Positions 19,234 to 27,261 of a DNA stretch of 64,000 bases are shown piece by piece; within the stretch, counting starts at the first letter, position 1; the number at the start of each line of letters is the position of its first letter. Both the position numbers and the translations under genes were made by a program. The stretch is from Phycisphaerales bacterium. Its GTDB lineage: Bacteria > Planctomycetota > Phycisphaerae > UBA1845. The DNA lies in contig JACKHH010000017.1 of NCBI GenBank assembly GCA_020639095.1, positions 1 through 64,000 of the forward strand. Direction: 5' to 3'. The notes beneath the pieces were generated by a model. That model was given only the letters and a program-made list of their open reading frames with translations, was not told the DNA's origin and ran no database searches.

Positions 19234-19260
19234 AGCCGGGTCTCCCCGGCAACTGGCTCT

Positions 19261-19288
19261 ATTATCGAAAACCGAACGGCTTCGTCAA
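19261..19288 (-). promoter_or_regulatory. Promoter of the ilv-leu operon
   Basis: On the minus strand TTGACG (19288-19283), a 16-base spacer and GATAAT (19266-19261); each hexamer matches the sigma-70 consensus at five of six positions. Transcription would start about 20 to 25 bases before the leader-peptide ATG. Confidence 0.75.
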
Positions 19289-19400
19289 CACTATTATTCG
19301 GTAAATCTCACAGCCGTCCGAGATTATGTCGCGGGGGATTGCATCATCGCATACGGGTGTATACGCCTGCCCGTCGAGGAATCCACGGGGGCGTAGTCCC

Positions 19401-19862
19401 TCAGGCCGCGATCTCCGCTACCAGCTCCAGCTCGACCGGCACATCGAGCGGCAGGACGCTGACGCCCACGGCACTGCGGACATGCCTCCCGGCATCACCG
19501 AAAAGCTCGACGCAGAGGTCGCTCGCAGCGTTGGCCACCTTGGGTTGGTCCGAAAACGCGGTGTCGGAGGCGACGAACACGCATACCCGCACGATTCGGG
19601 TGATACCATTGATACCGCCAGCCAGCGAGGCGACGGCTGCCAACGCATTCAGCAGGCAGAGCTTGGCTGCGTCCTGGGCCTGTTCGAGCGTCACGCCCGC
19701 GCCGACCTTGCCCGTAATCGTGACGCCGCCACCCGCGACGGGGATCTGCCCGCTGGTGTAGACCACGTTACCCACCCGCGTTGCGGGCACGTAACTACCG
19801 ACCGGCTTCGCCACGGTGGGCAGGGTGAGTCCCAGTGATGCAAGTTTTGTAGATGCTGACAT
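19401..19862 (-). CDS. RidA/YjgF-family protein
   Basis: A 153-residue member of the Rid superfamily. The fold signature is visible in the strand VVYTSGQIPV, the helix EQAQDAAKLCLLNALAAV and the C-terminal PVELELVAEIA. The Arg of the imine-hydrolysing pocket is present in HVRSAVGV. RidA proteins hydrolyse reactive enamines and imines released by PLP enzymes. The gene lies just upstream of, and in the same direction as, the ilv-leu promoter; a functional link is plausible but not shown. The subfamily is uncertain: the C-terminal part differs from classic RidA. Confidence 0.82.
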   Translation of the reverse strand: MSASTKLASLGLTLPTVAKPVGSYVPATRVGNVVYTSGQIPVAGGGVTITGKVGAGVTLEQAQDAAKLCLLNALAAVASLAGGINGITRIVRVCVFVASDTAFSDQPKVANAASDLCVELFGDAGRHVRSAVGVSVLPLDVPVELELVAEIAA

Positions 19863-20007
19863 GGTGTGTCACTTCCTGTCCTGGTTGGAAGACGTACCCA
19901 ATCGGTCCGCTCCCTTACAGTCGCGGCTCGGATTCGTGCTCGCTAGCGTCGGCGTCGCCGACATGAGCACTTTCTCACCTTCTCACTTTCCCACTTGCCC
20001 CGCGTCG

Positions 20008-20931
20008 TTACGGGCGCGGTTCCGATTGCTCGGCTTCTGCGATATCGACTTCATCGATGATCTCGGGCATGTCGTCGAATACGTCCGCCGATTCTTCCGC
20101 CTCGGTCTCGTCGACGACTACGGTTGCTTCGGCATCGGCCGCTCCGTCGGCGTCCGCATCGTCGTCCACCACCGAGCGGTAGTCGCGCGTTTCGTCCACC
20201 AGGATCGGCTCGGCGTTGAGCAACTGCAATTCTATCGGGGCGAACTCACCGGGCTGCACCGCGCGCACGCGTTTTTGCCGGATGAGTTCGAGCATCGCGA
20301 GAAACAGACCGATCATCTGCGACTTGGTGCGACCTTCGAAGAGCGTCTGGAAGCGGCGCGAACCGCCGTCGCGTTCGAGCGCGTCGAGAATATCGGCAGC
20401 GTGCAGCGCGATCGGCGTATCGTCGTAAAGCACTTCGTGCTTGCGATTGCGCCGGCCTGTGGCTGCGAGGAGTTTTTCGAAGGCTGAGAGCAGGTCCCAA
20501 ACCTGCACCTCGTCGAGGTCCACCTCGCCGGAATCCAGCACGGGTGTGACCGGAACGCGCTGATGCTTGAGCGCTTGAAGTTGCATCGCTGCATCGAGTT
20601 CGCGGGCAGCGTCTTTGAACTTCTTGTATTCGAGCAGTTGCCGCACCAACTCCAGACGCGGATCGCTCAGGTCGTCTTCCTCGTCTTCTTCGACCGGAGG
20701 ACGCGGCAACAGCGTGCGCGACTTGATCTCCATCAACGTCGCAGCCAATACGAGGAAATCGCCGGCGACATCGGGATCGAGGTTTTGCAGCAGCGTTACG
20801 TACGCGACGTACTGCTCGGTGATCTGCGCGATGGGAATGTCGTAGATGTCCACCTCACTGCGGCGAATAAGGTAGAGCAACAGGTCCATCGGCCCGTTGT
20901 ACGCGTCGAGTTCGACTTTGTATTCAGCCAT
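20008..20931 (-). CDS. scpA: Segregation and condensation protein A
   Basis: Kleisin subunit that bridges the SMC dimer in chromosome condensation. The N-terminal signature NGPMDLLLYLIRRSEVDI is clear and is followed by the middle linker and a C-terminal winged-helix segment (SQMIGLFLAMLELIRQKRV). The 307-residue chain carries an extra acidic tail of about 50 residues rich in Asp, Glu and Ala, unusual for the family. No scpB is adjacent. Confidence 0.94.
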   Translation of the reverse strand: MAEYKVELDAYNGPMDLLLYLIRRSEVDIYDIPIAQITEQYVAYVTLLQNLDPDVAGDFLVLAATLMEIKSRTLLPRPPVEEDEEDDLSDPRLELVRQLLEYKKFKDAARELDAAMQLQALKHQRVPVTPVLDSGEVDLDEVQVWDLLSAFEKLLAATGRRNRKHEVLYDDTPIALHAADILDALERDGGSRRFQTLFEGRTKSQMIGLFLAMLELIRQKRVRAVQPGEFAPIELQLLNAEPILVDETRDYRSVVDDDADADGAADAEATVVVDETEAEESADVFDDMPEIIDEVDIAEAEQSEPRP

Positions 20932-20970
20932 CAGGACCCTGAGTATTCTTGCGGTCTCGCGATGCGCCTC

Positions 20971-21087
20971 ACAACCCCCCTCCCTCTGGGAGGGGGCAGG
21001 GGGAGGGCATCGCGCGGTTGCGTTTCTTCGTGAACTACAGCCCGTTCGCTATCGCCCCCTCACCCAACCTCTCCCCGAGGGGAGAGG
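20971..21087. repeat. GC-rich hairpins between trpS and scpA
   Basis: Two elements of a type common between genes in many bacteria: a C-run/G-run pair at 20971-21007 and a hairpin with 9-bp arms CCTCTCCCC/GGGGAGAGG at 21068-21087. No U-tract is present. The 205-base gap otherwise holds nothing recognised. Confidence 0.7.
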
Positions 21088-21136
21088 GGTTTGGCAGGCG
21101 CAACATCACGCCGTCCGCGTCGGTCGCTCATCAGCG

Positions 21137-22180
21137 CTAGCCGTTAGTTCGCGGTTTGCGAATCGGCGTCACGGCGTTCCGCGCCAGGCGATAGCTCGGC
21201 GCCAAGCGAGCCGTCGCCAGCCCGCACGCCTGCCGCACGCGATCCATCAGCGGTTCCGCGACGCGATGCGCCTTGGAGGCTCCGGTCACCAGCACATCTT
21301 CCACGTAGTCGAGGTCGCGGGCAAGCATTTCGCGCCGTTCGCGCGCCTCACCGAACACCTCCTCGAACAACTCGTGTACGCGTTTCTTCACGTCGCCATA
21401 GCCGGTTCCGCCCGCACGATACCTCGCTTCCCAGTCCGCGAGTTCGTCCGGCGACGCCATCAGCGAGAGAATCGCGAACACGTTGCACGTCGCCGGGTCC
21501 TTGGGATCTTCCACCGGCGTGCTGTCGGTGACGATGCTCATGATCCGCTTCTTGGTCGCGCTCGGCGTGTCGAATAGCTCGATCGCGTTGCCGTAGCTCT
21601 TGGACATCTTCTGCCCGTCGATCCCGGGCACGATCATGGCTTGGTTGAGCCTGGGTTCGGGTCGTTTGAGGATTTCCTCACCGCCGCCGAAGGTGTTGTT
21701 GAAGTAACCAGCCATGTCCTGCGTCATCTCAATGTGCTGCACCTGGTCCTTGCCGACCGGCACGAAGTCGCACGAGACGATGAGAATGTCCGCGGCTTGC
21801 AGGACGGGATAGGTGAAGAGGCCCATTGACGGCGTCAGGCCCTTGTCGATCTTGTCCTTGTAGCTCACTGCCCGTTCGAGCAAGCCCTTACCGGTGACAC
21901 AGCTCAGAATCCACGCCAGTTCGCACACCTCGGGCAAATCAGTCTGGCGGTAGAGGGCGGCCTTGTTCGGGTCGAGACCGATGGCGAGGTAGTCCAGGGC
22001 GACGTCGAGGGTCCGCTGCCGCATGACCTCGGGGTCCTGAACGGTGGTCAGCGCGTGGTAGTTGGCGATGAAGTAGAAGCACTCGTTCTCCGCCTGGAGT
22101 TCGAGGTGCTGCTTCAGGGCGCCTAAGTAGTTGCCCAGATGCACCTTACCGCTGGATTGCACACCGGATAGCACGCGCAT
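21137..22180 (-). CDS. trpS: Tryptophanyl-tRNA synthetase
   Basis: Class I aminoacyl-tRNA synthetase charging tRNA-Trp. The 347-residue protein has the start RVLSGVQSSGKVHLGNYLGA, where GKVHLGN is the HIGH-like motif, and DGQKMSKSYGN as KMSKS. The length is normal. AAGGAGG lies at good distance before the ATG at 22180. No tryptophan leader or T-box was recognised upstream. Confidence 0.97.
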   Translation of the reverse strand: MRVLSGVQSSGKVHLGNYLGALKQHLELQAENECFYFIANYHALTTVQDPEVMRQRTLDVALDYLAIGLDPNKAALYRQTDLPEVCELAWILSCVTGKGLLERAVSYKDKIDKGLTPSMGLFTYPVLQAADILIVSCDFVPVGKDQVQHIEMTQDMAGYFNNTFGGGEEILKRPEPRLNQAMIVPGIDGQKMSKSYGNAIELFDTPSATKKRIMSIVTDSTPVEDPKDPATCNVFAILSLMASPDELADWEARYRAGGTGYGDVKKRVHELFEEVFGEARERREMLARDLDYVEDVLVTGASKAHRVAEPLMDRVRQACGLATARLAPSYRLARNAVTPIRKPRTNG

Positions 22181-22280
22181 AGCCGAGTCCTCCTTGGAAA
22201 GCGGGGAAAGTACGACACGTGCGCGTCGATTGCAACTGCCGCCCGCGTCCCGGTGGCTGGGCTATGTGGCTGAGCAAGGT

Positions 22281-22311
22281 GGGTGGCACGGTCTTGCGCA
22301 GCAAGGCCGTG
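22281..22311. repeat. GGGTGGCA-family hairpin
   Basis: GGGTGGCA followed by arms 22287-22297 and 22301-22311 (11 pairs with one G-U) around loop GCA. It lies in the 297-base divergent gap between trpS and the next gene, in which no other feature was identified. Confidence 0.75.
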
Positions 22312-22477
22312 GTCCAAACCCGAATGCCTATGACCGGACGTTGTCAGTCCGCGCCATTCCAACTCGCCATAACAAACCACCAAGCGTCTCAGCCCGCTGG
22401 GTGGCATTCCAAACCCGGGTCCGCATTGTAATTCCGGACAACCCGCCAGTCTGCAATACTTCAAGTGGGTCAACATC

Positions 22478-23542
22478 ATGGGCAAACGTACCTTCACCAT
22501 CCAGGTGACAAACGCCACGCCAACCCTCCGCGGCCTGCGGGTCAATGCCGACACGCATGATCCCCGATTCCAGCCGGGTGAATTGCTGCCCTGGGACCGC
22601 GTCGAACGCTTCGGCGAGAACGGGTATCGATTGGTAGATCAGCGCGGCGTGCCGATGAAACGCGACCGCAGGCGAGTGATCGTGCATGTTCAGGGCAGCC
22701 ACGAGTTGGAGGTCGCGGCTTGTGCTCAAGCTCGAGCACTGCGAAACATGCTCATGCAACCGGATTGCAATATCCGCGTGCGGATCAAGAACGCTCGGTT
22801 CGACGAGTTCGTTGCCGTCCTCGCGTGCGCTGCGATGGTTGCACTGCTGCTTGTGCCGCTCTTCAAGATCTGGGACCAGTCAATTGTGGGTTGGTTTTAC
22901 CCTGCGCTCATGGGGCACGGCGAGGCAATACTGCTTGTGGGACTCCTGTCCCTGACGTACGCGGCACTATTCGCGTTCCCATTGGCCCCGGGATATATGC
23001 ACGTCCGCGCATTGCTTTCGCGTTACGTGCTCCGTGCGAAGTTCACGGCTGATGCGTTGCACGTTGTCCGCCGCGATGGTTCGCGCGCGCACTTGCCGTG
23101 GTCGGAACTGAGCGCGCTTGACGGCAACGTGCTTGAGTTCTGGAATGGCCGGCGCGCTGAGTTCAGAACGACATCACGACGCGTCAGGTCCTTACTTTGG
23201 GCCGTTGCGTATGCCCATCTCATACTGCCAACGTCCGCGCCGACTCCAACGAAGAGCACCTTACCAAAGGAGCTGTGGCACATGCTCAGAGGCGCCATTG
23301 TTGGACTGCTCTTCAGCGGGCTGGTGCTTTACTGTGCTGCGCCGATTTTCCCTGACAAGCGGGGGTGGCTGTACATGTGGCTGGTGATAGTCGCCTACGT
23401 GCTGCTGCCTGCGCTCCTCTTGCCGGGCAAGGTGCTGAGCGATCGTATCGAGCGTTGGTACCACAAGCGCAAGCGACGGAAGGAACGCAACGCTCGGGTG
23501 ATTGATGCAGTATTCGATGAACCAGCTACTGCGTCTCGGTGA
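22478..23542 (+). CDS. Four-helix membrane protein of unknown function
   Basis: 354 residues. A soluble N-terminal part of about 105 residues precedes two membrane helices (about 109-131 and 150-175), then a beta-rich segment (about 185-245) that resembles a bacterial PH-like domain, for example FTADALHVVRRDG and LPWSELSAL. Two more helices follow (about 267-288 and 293-315) and a very basic C-terminus (KRKRRKERN). No family assignment can be made. Its 3' end overlaps the convergent response-regulator gene by 17 bases. The ribosome site is weak. Confidence 0.7.
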   Translation: MGKRTFTIQVTNATPTLRGLRVNADTHDPRFQPGELLPWDRVERFGENGYRLVDQRGVPMKRDRRRVIVHVQGSHELEVAACAQARALRNMLMQPDCNIRVRIKNARFDEFVAVLACAAMVALLLVPLFKIWDQSIVGWFYPALMGHGEAILLVGLLSLTYAALFAFPLAPGYMHVRALLSRYVLRAKFTADALHVVRRDGSRAHLPWSELSALDGNVLEFWNGRRAEFRTTSRRVRSLLWAVAYAHLILPTSAPTPTKSTLPKELWHMLRGAIVGLLFSGLVLYCAAPIFPDKRGWLYMWLVIVAYVLLPALLLPGKVLSDRIERWYHKRKRRKERNARVIDAVFDEPATASR

Positions 23543-24074
23543 TGACCGGTGGTTTGCTGAGTACGCGGTTCGCCAGGCGTTTGTGGGCGCCGACGAGGTC
23601 TTTGCAGATCAGTTCCACGCGCTGGTTCAGCACGCGGCGTTCGCGGATGACCTTGCGGAGCACCTGACGCGTGCGATGGTGACGTTGCGTGCGGTCGCAA
23701 TCACGACGGTGTCGTGCGAGCGCATCGGCTGCACTGTCGAGCAACGCTTCGATCTGGAACGGTTTGATGAAGAAATCGGTCACGCCGCCGCGCAGCGCTT
23801 CGATCACGTCAGCCGTCGTCGGGTCGCTGCCCATGAGGATAACGGGGCGGTCGCTCAATTCCCGAAGGCGAGTCGCCAGCGTGATCGCGTCCATCCCGTC
23901 GATGCGCGTATCGATGATCGCGATTGAGTGCGGTTCGAACATCTCGACGTCGAGCGCGTCCGCCCCCGACGACACGCAGGTGATGTGAGCGCTGAAACGG
24001 CGCACGAACGCCTCGACGAGCATCTCGATGATGCGCGGGTTGCGTTCCACCAGCAGAATCTTTTCAGTCGCCAT
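23526..24074 (-). CDS. Response regulator receiver protein with coiled-coil tail
   Basis: 182 residues: a receiver domain followed by an Arg/His-rich helical tail (about residues 120-182) likely to form a coiled coil, with no DNA-binding domain. The phospho-acceptor Asp is in AIIDTRIDG and the conserved Lys in FFIKPFQ. The usual acidic pair near the N-terminus is replaced (LLVERNPR), which may weaken Mg binding. It lies just downstream of an HDOD-GAF-kinase gene in the same direction and is its likely partner. The ATG at 24074 is chosen over a TTG 69 bases upstream. Confidence 0.8.
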   Translation of the reverse strand: MATEKILLVERNPRIIEMLVEAFVRRFSAHITCVSSGADALDVEMFEPHSIAIIDTRIDGMDAITLATRLRELSDRPVILMGSDPTTADVIEALRGGVTDFFIKPFQIEALLDSAADALARHRRDCDRTQRHHRTRQVLRKVIRERRVLNQRVELICKDLVGAHKRLANRVLSKPPVITETQ

Positions 24075-24179
24075 CGTCGCCGTCACCCCGTCCACGATCC
24101 CCGGCGGGTGCACACCGCGAGTCGCAGCGCGCGTCCGCGTCAATTGTCCTCGTAGTCGTGTGCGCTGGTGGGGGTACGA

Positions 24180-26261
24180 TCAGCGACCGCGATCCTCGGG
24201 CGCGCGTGCGGGCAAGGCGAGATGAACGGTCGTGCCGCTGTCTTCCGTGGAGTCGATCCACATGCGGCCGCCATTGATCTCGACGAGCCGTGCCGCTCGG
24301 GAAAGCCCAAGCCCACGTCCTCGTCCCGCAGGCCGATGGGAGAAGAACGGATCGAAGGCGTGCGCCAGAACTTCCGGCGACATCCCGCAGCCGTTGTCTC
24401 CAATCGACACGACGAGTGTGTCATCGGAAGGCTGCGAGAAAGAGTTGATTATCACACGTCCGTCGCGCTGGCTGCACGCGATGAGCGCGTTGCTCATGAC
24501 CGCGTCCATGACAGTATCAAGCTGCTCCGGATCGACGAACACCGCGAACGCGTGGTCCGATATTCGCACGTCGATCTGTGTTGCCGACTTCACGGCATCG
24601 CGTTGCCAGCGCTGTCGCAGGCGATCCAGGCAGCGTACCAGTGTCACGGAGGCTGGTTGCGGTGCGGCTGGTTTCGCGTAGGCCAGGAGTTCCGAAACAA
24701 TTTCGCTCGCGCGGTGTGCGTGTTCGCTGATGACGCCCAGTGCTTTACGCGTGGATTCGTCGTGCGATGCGTTACGCAGCATCTGGGCGCGACCCGTGAT
24801 GACGGCGAGCGGATTGTTCAGTTCATGGGCTGCGCCGGCGGCCATCGCGGCGAGCAGTTGCAGTCGTTGCGATGGATCGGACGCGGTGTCGGTAGTTGCT
24901 TGGTTCGACGCGGCGAGCGTGTCGATGGTGCGCTGTTGATCCTGCGCGCGCCGAGCGGCTGAGAGCGCCGCACCGAATGCCGCAACGAGCAGTTGCACGT
25001 CCTGATGCGTAGCGCGATTCGCGGAAGCGTTGTCCGCAAACAGCACGCCGCCGATCATTTCACCCTGTCGCGCGATAGGGAGTAACTGACACGTGTTCGT
25101 TTCGTGCGCCAACGCTTCGGCCAATTCCACGTTTGTGCGGAGCACGGCATGGGGTACTTCGTGGAGGCAGGGCGATGATGCTGTGCGGTCAGCCGAGCAA
25201 TCGGCGAGCATCGCTCGCAGGGTATCGCATTCGGCGAGCGTAATGCGACGTTCGTGCACTCCAGCGACACATGCCGGCCAATCTTGATCCGCACCGGCTG
25301 CAAACGCGATGGCCGTGGATGCGTTGAACGCGATCTGCGCCACACGCGCGATCGCGACACACACGGCAAACGTGTCGCTCGTATCGGCCTGATCGAGAAA
25401 TTGCTCCGCAAGCGAACGGGGATCGGTGGCTGTGAAGCGTACAGCGCTCACATCCGCAACCGTTGCATTGCGCGACGCATCACCGTGCTCTTCGTCGGCG
25501 ATGCGTTGAGGTACTTCGCCCGGCGTACCATGCAGACTTGGTGCGATGCGGTTCCCAAGCTCGGTTTCTTCCGGCGTGAACGCGCGCAGCGGCGTGTAGT
25601 CCGGAATGCCGATGCCCGCGCGGCGAACCAACGCGTCCGCCAATTCGAGTACGTAGGAGAGCGTGTGCGCGTCGGGATCGTTGACGGTGCCGGTCGCGTC
25701 ATGCGCACCCCAGGCGATCCCGCGAAAGCGCGCCGACAAACCCCAGGTCGCCGCAATGCGGTTGCCCGCGATCACATGGTCGAGCCCCAACGCGTTGCGT
25801 TCCGCAGCCAAGACGCCTCCGGGCGTGCTCGCGGACTGGCCCATCAGCCTGGCGTACGCCTTGGGGAAGTGCGCGCACAACGCGATCTGCCCGACGCGGC
25901 GCAGATACCCGCAAGCAAACCCAGCCGGTGCAAGTGCGGCTTCACCGCGTTCGGCGAGAATCGCCCGCGCGGAAAGTCCGGTCGCACGTGCGCGAACACG
26001 GATTTCGTTGAGGTAGCGTTCGGAGCCCGCGAGTTTGTAGAAGGGGTAGAGCAGGGCATCGGCAGCCCGGGTGATAGCGTCGCAAATCCGGTCCAAGTCC
26101 ACCGCGCCGCAGTGTTGGGCGGGTCGCGGTGCGCACACGACATCCACGAGCCCCGCAAGCGCAGGGGCAGGCCCGACATGGCGCAGAATGGCAGCCAGTA
26201 GTTTCTCGGGCGAGGTATTTCGTGACGGACCGGCCACTTCACCGCCTGACAACGCCAACAC
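24180..26261 (-). CDS. HDOD-GAF-histidine kinase
   Basis: A 693-residue soluble sensor kinase. An HDOD-like region occupies about residues 10-240 and a GAF-like region about 300-450. The HisKA box HELNNPL carries the phospho-acceptor His479. The HATPase has the N, G1 and G2 motifs (IGDNGCGM, RGRGLGLS). The GTG at 26261 is chosen: GAGGGG lies seven bases before it, and everything upstream in the frame is translated 29-base tandem repeat. It forms a two-component pair with the receiver protein after it. HDOD domains often act in signalling and cell-cycle or motility control; the signal sensed here is unknown. Confidence 0.85.
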   Translation of the reverse strand: MLALSGGEVAGPSRNTSPEKLLAAILRHVGPAPALAGLVDVVCAPRPAQHCGAVDLDRICDAITRAADALLYPFYKLAGSERYLNEIRVRARATGLSARAILAERGEAALAPAGFACGYLRRVGQIALCAHFPKAYARLMGQSASTPGGVLAAERNALGLDHVIAGNRIAATWGLSARFRGIAWGAHDATGTVNDPDAHTLSYVLELADALVRRAGIGIPDYTPLRAFTPEETELGNRIAPSLHGTPGEVPQRIADEEHGDASRNATVADVSAVRFTATDPRSLAEQFLDQADTSDTFAVCVAIARVAQIAFNASTAIAFAAGADQDWPACVAGVHERRITLAECDTLRAMLADCSADRTASSPCLHEVPHAVLRTNVELAEALAHETNTCQLLPIARQGEMIGGVLFADNASANRATHQDVQLLVAAFGAALSAARRAQDQQRTIDTLAASNQATTDTASDPSQRLQLLAAMAAGAAHELNNPLAVITGRAQMLRNASHDESTRKALGVISEHAHRASEIVSELLAYAKPAAPQPASVTLVRCLDRLRQRWQRDAVKSATQIDVRISDHAFAVFVDPEQLDTVMDAVMSNALIACSQRDGRVIINSFSQPSDDTLVVSIGDNGCGMSPEVLAHAFDPFFSHRPAGRGRGLGLSRAARLVEINGGRMWIDSTEDSGTTVHLALPARAPEDRGR

Positions 26262-26300
26262 GTAGCTTCCCCTCAACGGCGCCGCCGACCACAACCCCGG

Positions 26301-26475
26301 AGGATGCAGGCAAGTTGCCCGCACCACAAAGAATGCAGGCAAGATGCCCGCACCACAAAGGATGCAGGCAGGATGCCTGCACCACAACAAGAGCAGGCAA
26401 GATGCCTGCACCACAATTGCTGCTGGCGGGATGCCTGAATCACAAGCGATGCAGGTAAGGATGCCCGCATCACAT
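26301..26475. repeat. Tandem array of six 29-base hairpin units
   Basis: Five contiguous 29-base units (26301, 26330, 26359, 26388, 26417) and a sixth of 30 bases (26446-26475). Each holds a GCAGGC-N5-GCCTGC-type dyad followed by ACCACAA or ATCACAA; the central units are perfect and the edge ones degenerate. A single copy occurs at 56489-56512. Units abut with no spacers, so this is not CRISPR. Confidence 0.9.
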
Positions 26476-26490
26476 CACGGCGCTCGCCTG

Positions 26491-27060
26491 CTAATTCAGA
26501 TTGAGCATTTCGCTCATGCGGTTGATCACGTGCTCGATCTCGAACGGCTTGCGGATGAAGTCATCGGCGCCCGCCGACTTGAGTTCCGCGATCTCGTCGG
26601 GGTCAGCCACACCACTGATGATGATGATCTTCATGTGCTCGAATTCCGGCTGATTGCGGATCGTGCGGCATACGATGTTGCCGTTGACGTCCGGAAGCTT
26701 GAAGTCGAGAAGCATGACATCGGGGTGGAACTGCTGCGTGGCCATGCCCGCGTCGTAGCCGGTGCTGGCGGTGCGCACCTCAAAGCGGCCATCGCGTTCG
26801 AGCAGCTCGCTGAACATATCGACGATCGCCTGATCATCATCGACGACGAGCACGCGCTTGCGCCCGGACGCGAGATGATCCAGCGGGATCTCGTTCTCCT
26901 TCATGAAGGTGACGAGACTGTCGCGTGGGATCCGTCGGAACCGCGACCCTGGGACCCGGAAGCCCTTAAGCCGCCCACTATCAAAACAACGGATCACGGT
27001 CTGCTGGCTGACCTTGCAGATCTGCGCGACCTCGCCGGTTGTGTATACGCTTTTCAGCAT
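26491..27060 (-). CDS. HTH-receiver regulator (DNA-binding domain N-terminal)
   Basis: 189 residues. The N-terminal 65 form a MerR/excisionase-type helix-turn-helix (TTGEVAQICKVSQQTVIRCF, then RVPGSRFRRIPRDSL). A complete receiver domain follows, with the acidic pair in VLVVDDDQA, phospho-acceptor Asp in MLLDFKLPD and Lys in FIRKPFEI. This order is the reverse of ordinary response regulators. The ATG at 27060 is preceded at seven bases by GGAGG; the longer frame starting at 27132 lacks support. No kinase is adjacent apart from the HDOD kinase downstream. Confidence 0.87.
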   Translation of the reverse strand: MLKSVYTTGEVAQICKVSQQTVIRCFDSGRLKGFRVPGSRFRRIPRDSLVTFMKENEIPLDHLASGRKRVLVVDDDQAIVDMFSELLERDGRFEVRTASTGYDAGMATQQFHPDVMLLDFKLPDVNGNIVCRTIRNQPEFEHMKIIIISGVADPDEIAELKSAGADDFIRKPFEIEHVINRMSEMLNLN

Positions 27061-27151
27061 TTTCGGGCCTCCATTGACGCGCCCGGGAGACATAAAGGAA
27101 ACCGCATGCCCTATTTCACCTATCTTAGCCATACACTACATCCCTTACAGT

Positions 27152-27163
27152 GTTGACGTCAAC
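27152..27163. promoter_or_regulatory. 12-bp palindrome GTTGACGTCAAC, candidate operator
   Basis: A perfect 12-bp palindrome in the gap between mnmG and the HTH-receiver gene, both on the minus strand. It contains a TTGACG on each strand, so it could overlap a -35 element of the regulator's own promoter. It is a candidate autoregulatory site. Confidence 0.4.
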
Positions 27164-27261
27164 GATATTTATGGGGCACTGCCTCCGCAGCGCCTGCGCA
27201 GCCCGCGCGCACCTCAACCGGTGCAATCATTACGACGCGTACAAACCACGCTATAGCTTGG

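Noticed and set aside
26262..26414. N-terminal membrane segment of the HDOD kinase
   Set aside because: The Leu/Cys-rich residues come from the 29-base repeat array; GTG at 26261 has its own ribosome site.
26301..26475. Possible CRISPR array
   Set aside because: Units of 29 bases abut directly without unique spacers, and no cas gene is nearby; it is a tandem repeat of hairpins.
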